In this document: piece by piece, positions 42,896 to 54,724 of the stretch
Position numbering within the stretch: the first letter of the stretch is position 1
Layout of the letters: the number at the start of each line of letters is the position of its first letter
Assembly: GCF_028583425.1 (NCBI RefSeq)
Contig: NC_072805.1
Span: 13,836,001-13,900,000, forward strand
Length of the DNA: 64,000 nt
Origin: Eublepharis macularius
Taxonomy: Eukaryota > Chordata > Lepidosauria > Squamata > Eublepharidae
Direction: 5' to 3'
Made by a program: the position numbers and the translations under genes
The notes under the pieces: generated by a model
Told to the model about the DNA's origin: nothing
Databases searched by the model: none
What the model saw: only the letters and a program-made list of their open reading frames with translations

Positions 42896-43284
42896 TGGAA
42901 TTCAAGGGAGCTTGGACCAGTCCAGTTCGATGAGTCTCGAGCAGGAGAATTTCTGAGTAAACCGTGCCTAGTGTGTGTTCTGTGCTTAATGCTAGCAACC
43001 CATGCCATTTTCTGGTGAGTCCTGCAGATGGCACTCTGAGGCTGTAGCTTGGTACTTCCCGGCCACTTCTGACTAGCAAACCTTTGGTTTTTTTGTCCAC
43101 CCGGTTAATGGGTGCCACTGCTGACTGTTCTCAAAAGACGTAGGGAAAAAATTGGAGACTACTTGATGTGTTGGGGTTACAGAATACTTACATACATACA
43201 AATAAAATTCTTGGGTTGTGTCTATACAAGCGTTCATTGGACAAGACATGCGGTTTATTATGGTTGCATTCCTGTTTGCATTCG

Positions 43285-43445
43285 GCCAAGAATCCTGTCA
43301 GCCTTGGTTAGTAATTGGATGGGAGACTGCCAAAGAAGAACAGAGCTGTTGTGCAGAGGCAGGCAAAGCAAATTACCTCTGTTAGTCTCTTGCCTTGAAA
43401 TCCCCAGCAGGGGGTGCTATAGGTCAGCTACAACTTGACAACACT
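43285..43445 (+). mobile_element. 5S-rRNA-derived SINE with BovB-like tail
   Basis: 'gtcagccttggttagtaattggatgggagactgcc' is the 3' part of 5S rRNA. The tail 'ttgccttgaaatccccagcag' then 'ggtgctataggtcagctacaacttgacaacac' resembles the BovB end. Forward partner of 29570-29770. Confidence 0.75.
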
Positions 43446-43492
43446 CTCCGCCAAGGATCCAGAAGGAAATACCTGGGCAAAACCTCAAGACA

Positions 43493-43702
43493 CTCAGAGC
43501 CAAGCTACAAGTGACACCTTACACAGGATGGACACTTGTCAGCTTACCTCAAGTTTTGATGGGAAATGGAGGCGTCCTGGTTTTATATCTTGGCTCTCCA
43601 TTACAGCTGCAAGACCAGGATGCCTACATTTCCCATCAAAACTTGAGGGAAGCTGACAAGTGTCCAACCTGTGTCAGGCGTCACTTGTAGCTTGGCTCTC
43701 AG
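43493..43702. mobile_element. Foldback MITE, GAGCCAAGCTACAAGTGA family
   Basis: Arms 'cagagccaagctacaagtgac' and 'gtcacttgtagcttggctctcag'. Inner arms 'tcaagttttgatgggaaatg' and 'catttcccatcaaaacttga'. Confidence 0.85.
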
Positions 43703-45610
43703 CCATTACATAAGAATATAAACCCCTGGCATAATTGCAAAAGCCCGAAGGGGAGGGGACTGTATTTTTAGAAAGGTGAAGATGTTCCAGGGGGCCACTT
43801 CTTTGAAGCTGTGGGAGTGATTCCACTTAACCATTTCCTCATTCTGGTCCTCATCCTGAAGCTGTGGAGGCGTGCCAAACGGGAGGTTGCAAAGCATTAT
43901 GACTGGACAGAAGTGCTTTCTCAATGGGTTCTTCACCCACTTGGAAGCAGGCATCTGCACACAAGATGCCCCTCTATACATTTCCAAAGCCTTTCTCAAA
44001 AGGTGTTCCAATCACACCTGGTGCAGTGCAGACTGGGAAGAATGACCTGTCCCTCACTGGAAAAGGCAAAGTCAGATCGATTAGTCATACAGAGATGCAA
44101 CAGGCACCCCCCCAGTAAGGGCAGATAATCCTCAGGCATCTCTATAAGAGGAGTAATTGAATACTCCAATCGTATCCAAGGCTGAGACTGGGGAGAATTA
44201 CCAGTCCCCTGGTAGAAGCTGAGATGGAAGGAGCAGATGTCAGAACAGCCAATAATTCAAAGATGCAGTGACTGGGCTCACAGGATTTCAATATTTAATT
44301 CATTTGTTGCGCGTAGCACACAGACAGATCTTTCTCTCTTGACCAGCCCTGGCGTGCAGTTTATGAATGATCATTTCTGCAAACAAAAAACAACACTCAG
44401 GCTAACATATTGAGAACAAAGGAGAAGGAGATTCAGATATTAGCTGATCTTTATCTAGAAACTTTGCCTTCAATAGTCAAGAATTTTATGGCAAAACTGA
44501 ACGAGTGGGATATCAGGTGTAGATGGAGGTTAATTTGGAAGCTGAATATGTCCTTTGCTAAAGAGTGCGATATAATTAGAGTGAAAACAGAGGGTATGGG
44601 AGTGTCTTATCCCCATGCAATATGCACTCCCCCAGTTCGGCATTTTTAAGGGGTGGGTGTAATGGGTGCATGTGTTCATGCAGTCCTCCCCCACCCAATA
44701 TATATTCAATGCTCCCCCTACACAGTGTTCCTTCTTGGATCCATGGAATTACATTGGTGCTGCAGAGGGACTGCTGTTTCCATGTCCTTTCTTTTGATAT
44801 CAGATCAGCATTCATCTTACCGCTGGTGATATTGATGGTGGGCACTGATGGTGGTGGTAGTAGAAACAATATCGAGCCCTCCCAGCATTTTTAAATGACA
44901 CAAATTCAGCTCTAGGACTACCATGTCCCCCAGTGGGGGAGGGGAATCCCGCACTCCCACCCTCCACCCTCCACCCTTAGTCACATGGCCAGCAGGGAGG
45001 GAATGTTATGTACAAGGAGAGAATCATGGGGAAAGACCAAAGCAATAAAAAATGCAACTGTGAAAACTAACTATGCATACAATGACAATAAACAATAAAA
45101 TAGGATTTCATTACAAGAATAATTTATATATCAAGAATCTATAAAGAAAGTGTGAAAACATTCATATACAGTGGTGCTATATAGCCCTTAATACATCCAA
45201 CTGGATTCTCTTTATAACAACAAGATTATAGTAATCCAAACAATAAGTCTCTGTAGTCTCCAGGTGGAAAGAAGCTGCTAAACCCTTCAAGAAATACACC
45301 CAAAGAAATATCTACTGCAAAACTCCATGTTATGTTATAACTCCAGCTCTAATTGAAATTTAGACAGTATGTCCATACGTTCGATTAATCCTTGACTGTG
45401 AAGCAGGAGGTGCAGTATATTCTTGATAAAGACGTGGTGTGTCATACAGCAGCAGCTCCGTAGCCTAGCCAACAGAGAACAGGGTTTGAATGCCCTGTTT
45501 CAGAAGTCCTTTATTCAAGGTTGTGGCTACTTAAGCAAAATCCTCATTACTGAAACATCATAACATAAAGACACGCTCCTCCTAGTAACAATATTAATAC
45601 TTTTAAAAGT
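43703..45610. other. Intergenic stretch, mostly unidentified
   Basis: No gene. A frame at 44410-44600 (EKEIQILADLYLETL, then WRLIWKLNMSF) may be the C-terminal part of an L1-type ORF2, but the match is weak. Confidence 0.35.
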
Positions 45611-45838
45611 AACTTGAGTGTTTTTTTTAGAAGTTGCATTGGCAGTGGGCGGAGGGAGGGAGGGGAACAGGCCTCCCGGGCGTGCTCCCAGTACGGTGCA
45701 ATGACATCATTCCCGGAAGTGACATCATCCCGCTGCACTGGAAGAGTGTGCACAAGGAGAGGAAAAAAAGGTAAGTGTTGAGTTCCCCTCATTCTTACCG
45801 GGAGGGTAAGAAGGAGACCTGACATCCCATTTCCATTC
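45611..45838. mobile_element. Family A-related MITE, right part
   Basis: Contains 'aatgacatcattcccggaagtgacatcatccc' (ETS/CRE-like) and ends 'ggagacctgacatcccat', similar to the right end at 38235. Confidence 0.5.
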
Positions 45839-46065
45839 CATTTAAGAATACCTTTATTGGCATAGCAATGTGAACATGCACAGTCAGCAGAAAGACAAGA
45901 CCACCATGACCTGAATATATAAACCAATCTTCTCCTCTTGGATGCACGACAGAGGAATTTAGCCACGTACTCAATGGTCTCATGGTTTTGGGTGGATAAT
46001 AGGAGGAAAATGTATTGTCGAAGGCTTTCATGGACGGAGAATGATGGTTGTTGTGGATTTTCCAG

Positions 46066-46115
46066 GCTGTATGACTGACGTTTCGCCAGCAGCTGTGACT
46101 GGCATCTTCAGAGGT
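46066..46115 (-). ncRNA. Hammerhead-like motif, minus strand
   Basis: CTGAAGA (46110-46104), T, GCCAG...CTGGC, GAAA (46083-46080), then CGTC with the predicted site after 46076. The 5'-flank ct pairs with the ag that follows. GAAACGTC gives the palindrome ACGT at the helix III position, as expected for forms that act as dimers. Confidence 0.6.
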
Positions 46116-46495
46116 ATAGCACCAAAAGACAGAGATCTCTCAGGAGGGAAGTCTTACTGACCTCAGATTGTCCTTCATGATTTTGCAGAAGAGGTTCTAA
46201 ATACACAGCACGGATATCACAATAAAATAAACAATACAGAAGAACATGTTCAGTACTTTCTACCTCCCTCAGACCACAGGCGCAAAGCCTAGTGGAGTAT
46301 GGGATTTTCTTAAACCTCCCGTACAATACGGCAGAAGGAATAATGTTAAACCGAGCTAACATGAATGCTCTCCGAAGGTAAGGGGAAGTCGGACACGAGA
46401 AATACTCTGCCAAGGAACCATTGGGAAAGGTTCCCCATCTCAAAGCATCTGCTGGAGGCAAGGCTTCTCAGTTCTTGTGTCTCAATATCTATGAG

Positions 46496-46889
46496 CAGGG
46501 GTCATTTCGTAGAAAAAGAGCTGGAGGAACTCATTAGCACAGCTCATTAGCATAACTCATTAGCATATGCCACACCCCTTGCCATCACCGGAAGTGTGTC
46601 ATTAGCATAGCTGATTTGCATATGCCAAACCCCCTGACATCACCTATCCTTGCTGTTTTGGACCCAATCGTGGCCATTCAGGGCTGAAATTGGGCCCAAA
46701 ATGGAAAAAAGGGGCTGAAAATGGCCAAAAAGGGGCCCAAAATGGTCAGGATCAGGCCACTGCTGAGTGGGAGAGTGAAACGGGCCCAAAATGGCTGAGA
46801 GTCAGGTGAGCGGGGCCTCTTGACATGTGACCTCTTTGGGGAACTGCCGGAACTGTGTTCCTGCACGTTCCCCCTCGAAATGAGCCCTG
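46496..46889. mobile_element. hAT-type MITE, CAGGGGTCATTTCG termini
   Basis: Ends 'caggggtcatttcgtag' and 'cgaaatgagccctg'. Flanks tctatgag and tctgtcag match at 6 of 8. The interior repeats 'gggcccaaaatgg'. Inserted into the LINE. A second copy starts at 63718. Confidence 0.8.
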
Positions 46890-47514
46890 TCTGTCAGTCT
46901 TTGTGTGATTGAAGCAAATGTGGACCTCTCCGTAAGGTAAACTAGTTTCTCCAGACTAAGCCCAATTAGAGAGATTTTTTCCTCCCTATATCAGCTAGCC
47001 AAGTAGATGACTGGTAATCGGTTAGCATGTGTGCAATGAGGCTATTGGGGCTGCTCCTAAAGTGCCGTCGCAACCAAAATTTAATTGTTAAGATCCATGC
47101 TTTTGTCTCCAAACGTCTTTGGCTGGTCTCCAAGCATATAGCTGCATAAGGCACACACGCTGGCAGCCCTAAAATTTTCCTTAGAAAATTAGATTGTATT
47201 TGTTCTACTGCTTTATTAAAAGTTGTGATCCAGATTGGAATGGACCTGCTAACCATAGCTCTAAAATGGTGGCAGCCTCCAACAGTTGGTCCCATGGCAC
47301 TGTGACATCCAGTTTAACCCTGTGCTTCTATTCTACACAAATTTTAAAAAGGCAAAAAGAAGTCTCCTGAAAAACATCAAAAATGTAGCTGGAAAAGAAT
47401 GGGAGAATTGCATATTAGCAGTTATTAGCAGTTAACACTATCAGTATAAAACTGTGTACAATTAAGGGCAGTTGCCCCATCACAGGTGGGAATCACCTGT
47501 AGTTTTATAGGTAG

Positions 47515-47710
47515 TATTGCCAACATCCAGGTGGTGGCTGGAGATCTCCCAGATATTCAGCTGATCTCTGGATCAGTTCACCTAGAGTAAATGGCTGCTC
47601 TGGAGGGTGGACTCCACCTGAGGTCCCTTTCCTCCCCAAACCCTGCTCCCCTCAGGCTCATCTTCCCAAATCATTAGGAATTTCTCAACCCTGAGCTGGG
47701 AAATTTATTT
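47515..47710. mobile_element. Family A MITE
   Basis: 'tattgccaacatccaggtgg', 'tggagatctcccagatattcagctgatctctgg', and the right end 'aacctgagctggg'-like sequence near 47690. Confidence 0.65.
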
Positions 47711-47837
47711 GTAGGTGTTTGACAATTTTTCAATCCAATCCAGACCTCAGAGATTATCCATTCTCCTTTTCACTCCTTAGAGTTTTTCCTCTTAAAGTGA
47801 TGTTCTTTATTATCCCATTGTTGCATGCATTGTGGAT

Positions 47838-47965
47838 CAGGATTGCCAGGTACCCTTGACCTCTCAGAGAGAGGGGAGACCCGGCACTTACCTTAGTGGT
47901 TCTCTCACTTCCGGAAGTGATGTCATTGCACCCGCGGAGTGTACCTGTTGTGCCCTGGCCTGGGA
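47838..47965. mobile_element. Family A-related MITE, left part
   Basis: 'ggattgccaggtacccttgacc' and 'cacttccggaagtgatgtcattgc' at about 47910-47933. Confidence 0.55.
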
Positions 47966-48359
47966 GATTTTTTGCCTCCTGGGCTTAGTTGGCTTAGACT
48001 GGTTGCATGAGTGTTCCTGGAAGAAAATCCAGAATCACCAAATAAATTGGGACTGAAGTCAGCACAGATCAGCGAAATAATAACCCTGAACAGATTCAAA
48101 GAAAATGTCGACGTTCTTATCGTTTGGGACTTTTTCTTTTTTTGCTTTAGTCATAGAAACTTTTGCAGTTGTAGGAAGTGAGACAATCAATAAAAGGGGT
48201 AAATGTTACTCCTAAATGAATCCTCTGTGAGTTGAAAAGATTTTCCCCCATCTGACTCTTCATAGACTGGCTATTATATATGGAAATAGTCAACATAACT
48301 GTGATAGGTTAAAAGCTGGTTTGTTGCATATTTGGGGATATGGCCCAACGTTCATTCTT

Positions 48360-48915
48360 TGTCAAGAGGTAATTCAGTTTTAATGAGGCTTTTTTGGCGG
48401 GCTGGGGGCAGGGGACTAATATCCCTTTGGAACCCAAGATTATTTTAATGGGTTTATCTCGAAGGATAGGCAATCCCCACAGAGACGGTGTTTCTGAGTT
48501 TACCTATGGCTGCAAAAATGATAATAACTGCAACTTGGAAGAACCCCTGTGTGGATGCTTTAATAGTTTCAAGGACATTGCCCTGGTGTCAAAACTGACG
48601 TATTATTAGAGTTTTCAAAGAAATCGTTCTTACAGTTTGGATGAGTTTCACAAGCTTTGGGTATTGTTTACTTTTATTTTGTTCTGGAAACTTTCCTGAC
48701 AATCAAACCTCTGCTATAGCGGCTTCCTTTTTAGCCACGGTGATAAAGAAACAAGATTTTCATGAGTTTAGATAGTTTAAAGTGATAATGACGAGTTATG
48801 TCTGTGTGAATTCGGTATGTTCAAGTGTACAGTTCATATTTTGTTGGTGTTTGTATGGCTTATGGCTTCGGCCGGAAAAGCAATAAACATATTATTATTA
48901 TTATTATTATTTTGT
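48360..48915 (+). mobile_element. LINE 3' end with (ATT)n tail
   Basis: Ends 'cggccggaaaagcaataaacat' followed by (ATT)n at 48890-48912, a typical LINE terminus. The upstream frame at 48394-48609 is not recognised. Confidence 0.5.
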
Positions 48916-49391
48916 TCTGGGTATCGTTTATTACTTTTTTAAATAATACATTCTAAGACAAGAACTTTCCTATTTCCCTTCTATGAATTAATATCATTTG
49001 TTTCCTTTTGCTTTTGTTGATCTGTAAATATATATATTTGTTAACAAAAAAAGGAAAGAGCAAAAATAAGTAAAGGGTAGACAGAATGAATTTAAAATAT
49101 TGTTATGCATTAATCACGGGCTGGTTTGGACAATATACCAGCCCTGCGGGTGGGTATCCGTACTTTACTGTTATAGCTGAGTTGGAGCATGGGGACTCCA
49201 AACACAGAGCCTGCACATGTCAAATAGTTCAATGCACACAAACATGGATGCCCAGCTGGAATTTGAAATGGGACCGGGGTGCAGAGTGAGCAAGGAAGGA
49301 CGATCTCCTCCTCCCTCACCATCACATATGGGATCAATTTACCATTGGAACATCTCCTGTCGCTGACAAAAATAACACCTTGCGAACTTTG

Positions 49392-49424
49392 TGGGGAGGG
49401 GAGGGGAGGGGAGGGGAGGGGAGG
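49392..49424 (+). repeat. (GGGGA)n tract with G-quadruplex potential
   Basis: Six to seven GGGGA units in a row, enough G-runs for a quadruplex. Confidence 0.85.
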
Positions 49425-49498
49425 CAGACCCCGTGAAAGGCTTCTAGTCACTATGGAGACAAATGCAGAGAAGGAAATCTATATGGAAGGGATGATGT

Positions 49499-49898
49499 TA
49501 GGGTTCCTAGGTGCCCACCAGTGGGTGGCGTACTCCTGGGAATTTGTCTGCTCACCCGCCGATCGCTCAGCAATCAGTGGGATGTAACAAGCCCCCGGAA
49601 ATTGCTTGCCACCAGCAGGCACCTAATATGTACCGTGCACACACTCCCTGGGGGTGCAAGGACTCGCTTCCAGAAGTGACATCATCACACTGGCTGCGGG
49701 AGTGTTCCCGTGCTTTGTTTGGGACCAATTTGAGCACCAAACAGGCTGAATTGGTCCTATGCGGAGCGTGGGAGGCTTGTGCAGCTGGCGCAGTGACATC
49801 ACTTCCAGAAATGATGTCACTGCATTAGCCCTGACATGAGGTAAGTGCCTGAGACCCTACCCTCCAGGCAGCGGGGGACACGGACCTGGGAACCCTAG
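49499..49898. mobile_element. Family A-related MITE
   Basis: Ends 'tagggttcctaggtgccc' and 'ggacctgggaaccctag' are inverted. Internal 'ccagaagtgacatcatcacac' and 'gtgacatcacttccag' recur. Confidence 0.7.
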
Positions 49899-50581
49899 AT
49901 CATATATGTGTAGGGTGTTAGAAGAGGACTTGATGCTGTCCCTTTCCTCAAGTTTCAGAGGGGGACAAATCAGAAAGTTGGAAAGATAGAAAGGTCAGGG
50001 CATCTGTTTACTGTTTACTGCCCTGAGCTGTCCTTCGATGTGTAGATTGCTAATCTCAGGACTTCCTCCTCGTGACATCCTTTCTCCCTTTGTCACACAA
50101 CTATCTCTTCTCTCCATCTTGCACCGTAGATGCAGGACTTGTCCTGCCATCCATGCCCATCCTTAGACTAGATAGGTAGATAGGAATCTATCTCTTCACT
50201 TTCCCATCAAAGTATGAAGCTCCTATAATAAAGAACTCTTGTTTCTTTTCTAAAAATAAGCACGTGTGAGTTTGTTTTCTCTCTCACACTCATACCAGCC
50301 TGCACACAAGCACCAACCACCCATTACATTTTCTCTGCAATCGATATTACTCTGCAAAGGCCCAAATATGGATTCCTTTAAATAGGTTTCTGGGGTCTGT
50401 TTATGCCCAGTCTTTAATATGGGGAGCCTAAAGAGACAGTTAAAGAAGAAGCAAGGACAGTTAAGAGGGCAGGAGATCAGAGAGAATGTTTGACATCTGA
50501 GAGGCATGTAATAACGAATGGGTGTCATATTTTCCACAGGATAGCTTTTCGCTTTTTCTTCCCCTCAGCATGCCCAAGTGC

Positions 50582-50798
50582 TAGGGTTACCAACTCTGGG
50601 TTCAGAATTCCTGGAGATTTGGGGGTGGAACCTGTGGAAGATGGAGTTTGGGTAGAAGATGGAGCCCAGTAGAGATGTGATGCCATAGCGCCCACCCTCC
50701 TAAGCTGCCATTTTCTCTAGGGGAATTGATCTCTGTACTCTGAAGATCATTTGTAATTCTGGGAAAACTCTAGGCCCCAAGTGGAGGTTGGCAACCAA
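50582..50798. mobile_element. Family A MITE
   Basis: Ends 'ctagggttaccaactctggg' and 'ggaggttggcaacc'. Body 'gaattgatctctgtactctgaagatc'. Confidence 0.7.
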
Positions 50799-50837
50799 GT
50801 GCAGTCTGAAACCAGCTCACTATACTCCATGTATATA

Positions 50838-51010
50838 AATTTATACCTCCCTTTCTGGTCTGTTTAGGGCCACTAATGAAGCTAACAGATTAAAAATATA
50901 AAACCACCTCTTCAAAACCATGAAAACCAAACCAAAACACATAATTAAAAGTTAAGTTAAAATAGACATACTGTACAATGGAATACACACACGTAAAAAC
51001 AATTAAAATA
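50838..51010 (-). mobile_element. LINE 3' UTR-like fragment
   Basis: 'ttatacctccctttctggtctg' and an A-rich continuation similar to 22270-22400. Confidence 0.35.
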
Positions 51011-51981
51011 TCCAGCATGATGAAGAGTTCTGTAGATCCTGGAAGCTTGCACAATGTATTATGTAAGCTTAGTTGGCCCTAGCAGATAAAATGATAATGG
51101 ATTTTTGGTTTTGAGTCAAAGGGAAAGGAATTAAGAAAGGTTTCATATGAAAGAAGGGAGGTCTCAGCTGAAGATCCTGGAGCCAAATGCAGCAAATCTA
51201 AGCAGAGAAAAGTGCCTGATCTCTGTGGGGAAGGCCCCCAAAGCATCCTTTAAGAGCTCTGCTCAGCTCAGCATGTGAGAGCTTGAATCTAGAATCTGTG
51301 GGAGTGTCTGCAGAAAGAGGAGCCAGGTCTTGGGGAATGCAGAGATTATGAAGCTTATTGTCTAGGGTGTTTTGAACAACCAGGTTGCCTACGTTACTTT
51401 ACTTGATTAGTTAATAGCTACCTATAGAATCAATCATACTTATTGCACTGGAACAAAGGAATTAGCCAACCGGTGTTTGTTTACTCCATTTCTGCCTTCT
51501 TAACCACAAAAATAAATCTGACAAAGGTCAGATGGTGTCCTAGTACAATTCACACAGATGGAGCCTGAACAGCCTTCCAGAGGAAAATAAAATGAGATAA
51601 TTGTGAATAAAAGATCACAAATTGGTAGCAGAGAAGGAATAAGGTTGGGTTAAGAAATTTAGAATTTTAAAAAATCTAGACATTGATGTGCAGCTAAGCT
51701 TACTTTATTGCTTACTTTATATGCATCCCCAGATTGGAAGGGGCCAATGTTTTAAGACATGGGGGGTGGGCATGACCATTAACCAGTCCTTCAGCTTGTA
51801 TCCAGCCATTCACGCCTATAGTCCAGGAACAGATTTGGACTGTGTTGTGTGACTATTTTGCTATAGCTGCAGTATTTCTAGTTTGTGATCATGCAGAGGA
51901 AAGTGTTACCAGAACTGCTCTATTTGAATGGGGAATTAGCTTTAGCAGTCTGTAACTAAAATTAGCGCGGATCTTAACCTA
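51011..51981. other. Intergenic stretch with no gene seen
   Basis: No exon or repeat recognised. Confidence 0.35.
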
Positions 51982-53350
51982 TGTTTAGGGAGGTCCCGAT
52001 TCCAGACACTCTAGTGACAAAGAGGCAGACTACAAATAGTTTCAATCACGTGTATTTACTAATAGTGTGGCGTAAGCCTAAACTTGCACAAACATACAAG
52101 AGAACACACAAGATCTAAGAAATACAGAGTAAGAAATGCAGAGACTTTTGCATTAGCAGGTTCCCAACGATGGTGGGGAATACTCACAATCCTGAAGCGA
52201 AGCAGAGACGCAACAGCGAGGTGGCCCAATGCCTGCACTGGGACCACGGACGGACAGCAAGGGGTTCTGGATAGGGTGGCACGCGCACCATGCGGTCTGG
52301 GAGACCGGCTTAAATACCCCAAAATGTACCCTGGGGCTGGTGCTGTACTTGGTGGTTCTCACAGATTAAAACAAAGGTTCTAATGGGTTACTGAATGGCT
52401 TGGATGGGCCACTTTGGTAATCAGATTGTGATAAGTGACACCTCAGGAAGAGGGGACAAAAGAGGGAGGGGGAAATCCGAGTGGGCTGAAAGGATGTTCC
52501 AGCGGACAGGGCTTGTCCTGATGTCATCAGCTGTGGAATGCGGAGGTTTCTTTGAGATGCATTCTCTAAGTGCTTGGGATGGTCGGCACTTAGTTCCTTC
52601 TCCGGGGCGGCTCCTAAGATATGCAGAGCGGGGCGAGGTACTCTCGCTGCGGACGTGGTGTGCCCGCTTCGCCGAAATGGCTTCTCAAAGCAGTCTTCTT
52701 CCCTGGGTCTTCTGGCTGCCTGAGAACATGGATGCCGGCTGGGCATAGCTGGGGCTGGATAGCAGGCTGCCCGGTAGCGAGGGCAAGCTTGGGGATCGGC
52801 CCGCGGGAGTCTCCAGGCGGGAACTGACCAGGGAGCGCCCAGCCAGGCTCGCTGGAGGTTTCCCCGGCTGGCGCCCGGCTGCTAGCAGTGGCTTGGGCCC
52901 ATACGAGGCAGGCTTCCATGGAGGCAGGGGGAACAGCACTTAAAACACAGTCCAAAGCAGGGAACAGGCACGGTCCGTGGCAGATGGCAATGCAGGCACG
53001 GGGCACACTTGTAATAAAGTTCAAACACACACTGGGAAGTCCAGATACAGGTCAGGGCAGGGCTGCCCAGGAAAAGAGTCCTTTGTGCAGTTAACCAAAC
53101 ATGGAGTCAGGGAACTACACAGTCTATTGCAGCAGCAAGGTAATTAACACGCAGGCAGGAAACTGACACGTGTACCAGAACACACACGTGCAGGTCAATC
53201 TTGGTGTAGCAGTGAAACAGCAATGCAGGAAACTTTAACACAGTTCATGGCAGGCCTTGAAGCAGGAGAGGGGGCCTACTTGGCAACAAAAGCACACAAA
53301 ACTCATCTGAGGTTAGGTGCAGAAGTAAGCAAGATAGTTAATGGCTGGTA
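51982..53350 (-). mobile_element. Possible solo LTR or LTR-like element
   Basis: On the minus strand a TATA-like ggggtatttaagccgg (52317-52308) is followed by GC-rich leader-like sequence and an end at 51982 that reads ...ccctaaaca (TG at the plus-strand edge). Moderately CpG-rich compared with the flanks. No coding frame, primer site or second LTR was identified, and the far edge is unclear. Confidence 0.3.
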
Positions 53351-53364
53351 GCAGCGCCAAGTTG

Positions 53365-53462
53365 GAGGGGAGGGGCAGTGGCTCAGTTGAAGGGCATCTG
53401 CTTGGCATGCAGAAGGCCCCAGGTTCAGTCCCTACCATCTCTCCCAGTCTGAGTAGACAAGA
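53365..53462 (+). mobile_element. tRNA-derived SINE (second family), head
   Basis: 'gcagtggctcagttgaagggcatctgcttggcatgcagaaggcccc' then B-box-like 'ggttcagtccc'. It adjoins the MITE at 53463. Confidence 0.75.
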
Positions 53463-53600
53463 CTGAGAGCCAAGCCACAAGTGATGAATCACTACGTGAT
53501 CAAGTGGAGCGCAAGTGGAGGGCAAGTGAACAGGGAGGAATACACGTGAGTCTGTTCACTTGCCAGGCAAGTGTCATTCGTCACTTGTGGCTTGGCTCTG
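53463..53600. mobile_element. Foldback MITE, GAGCCAAGC family, short form
   Basis: Ends 'ctgagagccaagccacaagtga' and 'tcacttgtggcttggctct'. Inserted in or next to a tRNA-type SINE. Confidence 0.8.
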
Positions 53601-54289
53601 CCCATGATGGGCTCATGGGCTCGTTCGGTATAAGGCATCTTCACAGAAGCCTTCTTCCAACTTAAGGAGCCTTCCTCCAGCTCAAGTGGACCTTCTCCAA
53701 TGGGAGATCCATTTGAACTGGAGGAAGGCTCCTCAGCTGAAGGAATTCTCTTCAACCTAAGGTAGGATACATGCCCTTAGAGCCAGGGAACCTTACCCGA
53801 CTAAGGTCCGTTATCTTATTCAATTGAAGGCACAACAGGAGTCACTCTGTGTCATTTGACTCCCCAAGAATGTCCTCAAATGCTCACGTTAACGTCTGTA
53901 AAAAAACAGCGAACACTGCTTCGTTCAGCATGTCTTGGAAGGGGAACAAAAATTCTGCACAAGCCTGAAGGCAGAGTGTTTAGAGAAATGGATGGACAAA
54001 TTCTCTGCCTTCGGAGGATCCTCGTTTCCTCTTTCTGCTCACGTCACTCTTCTGAGCCTAACTCCTAGACCAGCTCAGAACAGTGACTCATGCAAAGATG
54101 CCAGGGGGAGCCTCCTTTGGATGCAGGTGTTCCCGCTGCATCTCTGCATCAAAAATTCAATCCTGCCTGATGTGGAGATACCCCAGGATAGGCTTCTTGG
54201 AAGGAATCAAAGATGGAAAAGTGAATCATACAGAGACACAACAGGCTGCCTCCTTTGTGAGTGGACTCACAGTTTAATTTCTTGATTTA

Positions 54290-54505
54290 GGATTCAACAA
54301 CAACAAGAACGTCAGCAAGAACCATGTGCTTATATACCACTCTTCTGGACAGATTAGTGCCACACTCAGAGTGGTTAACAAAGTCAATGTTATTATTATC
54401 TCCACAATACATCTGGGGAGCTGGGACTGAGAGGAGTGGCTTGCCCAAGGCCACCTGCAGAGTTCATAGCAATAGTGGGAGTCAAGCCAACAGAGTGCTG
54501 GCATT
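54290..54505 (-). mobile_element. tRNA-derived SINE with (CAA)n tail
   Basis: 'caacaacaacaagaacg', 'ataccactcttctggac', 'cactcagagtggttaac'. Confidence 0.6.
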
Positions 54506-54602
54506 TTAAAATCTCTTTCCCTCATGTTATTTCCCTGTTCAGAAATTCTTGTCTAACTGCTTTAATCCTTGCTAGGGATTTTTGAGGCAATCTTACTTTC
54601 AT

Positions 54603-54718
54603 CACATCATAGAATCATAGGGTTGGAAGGGACATCTAGGGTCATCTAGTCCAACCCCTTGCACAATGCAGGAAATTCACAGCTACACCCCCCCTTCACA
54701 CACACACCCAGTGACCCT
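54603..54718 (-). mobile_element. CR1 LINE 3' end
   Basis: 'catagaatcatagggttggaagggac' and 'gtcatctagtccaacccc' are the highly conserved CR1 terminus in reverse. Confidence 0.8.
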
Positions 54719-54724
54719 TACTAA

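Larger units (their letters stand above)
45839..47330 (-). mobile_element. Non-LTR retrotransposon 3' part, twice interrupted
   Basis: Minus-strand pieces, in protein order: 47295-46966 (WITTFNKAVEQIQSNFLRKI, LPACVPYAAICLETSQRRLE), 46461-46140 (RRAFMLARFNIIPSAVLYGR, RLCACGLREVESTEHVLLYC, a C..C...H...C knuckle), and 46000-45840 (VAKFLCRASKRRR-type end). The 3' terminus is tatgccaataaaggtatt. It is interrupted by a hAT MITE at 46496-46889 and a hammerhead-bearing insert at about 46020-46138. The clade is not certain. Confidence 0.7.
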
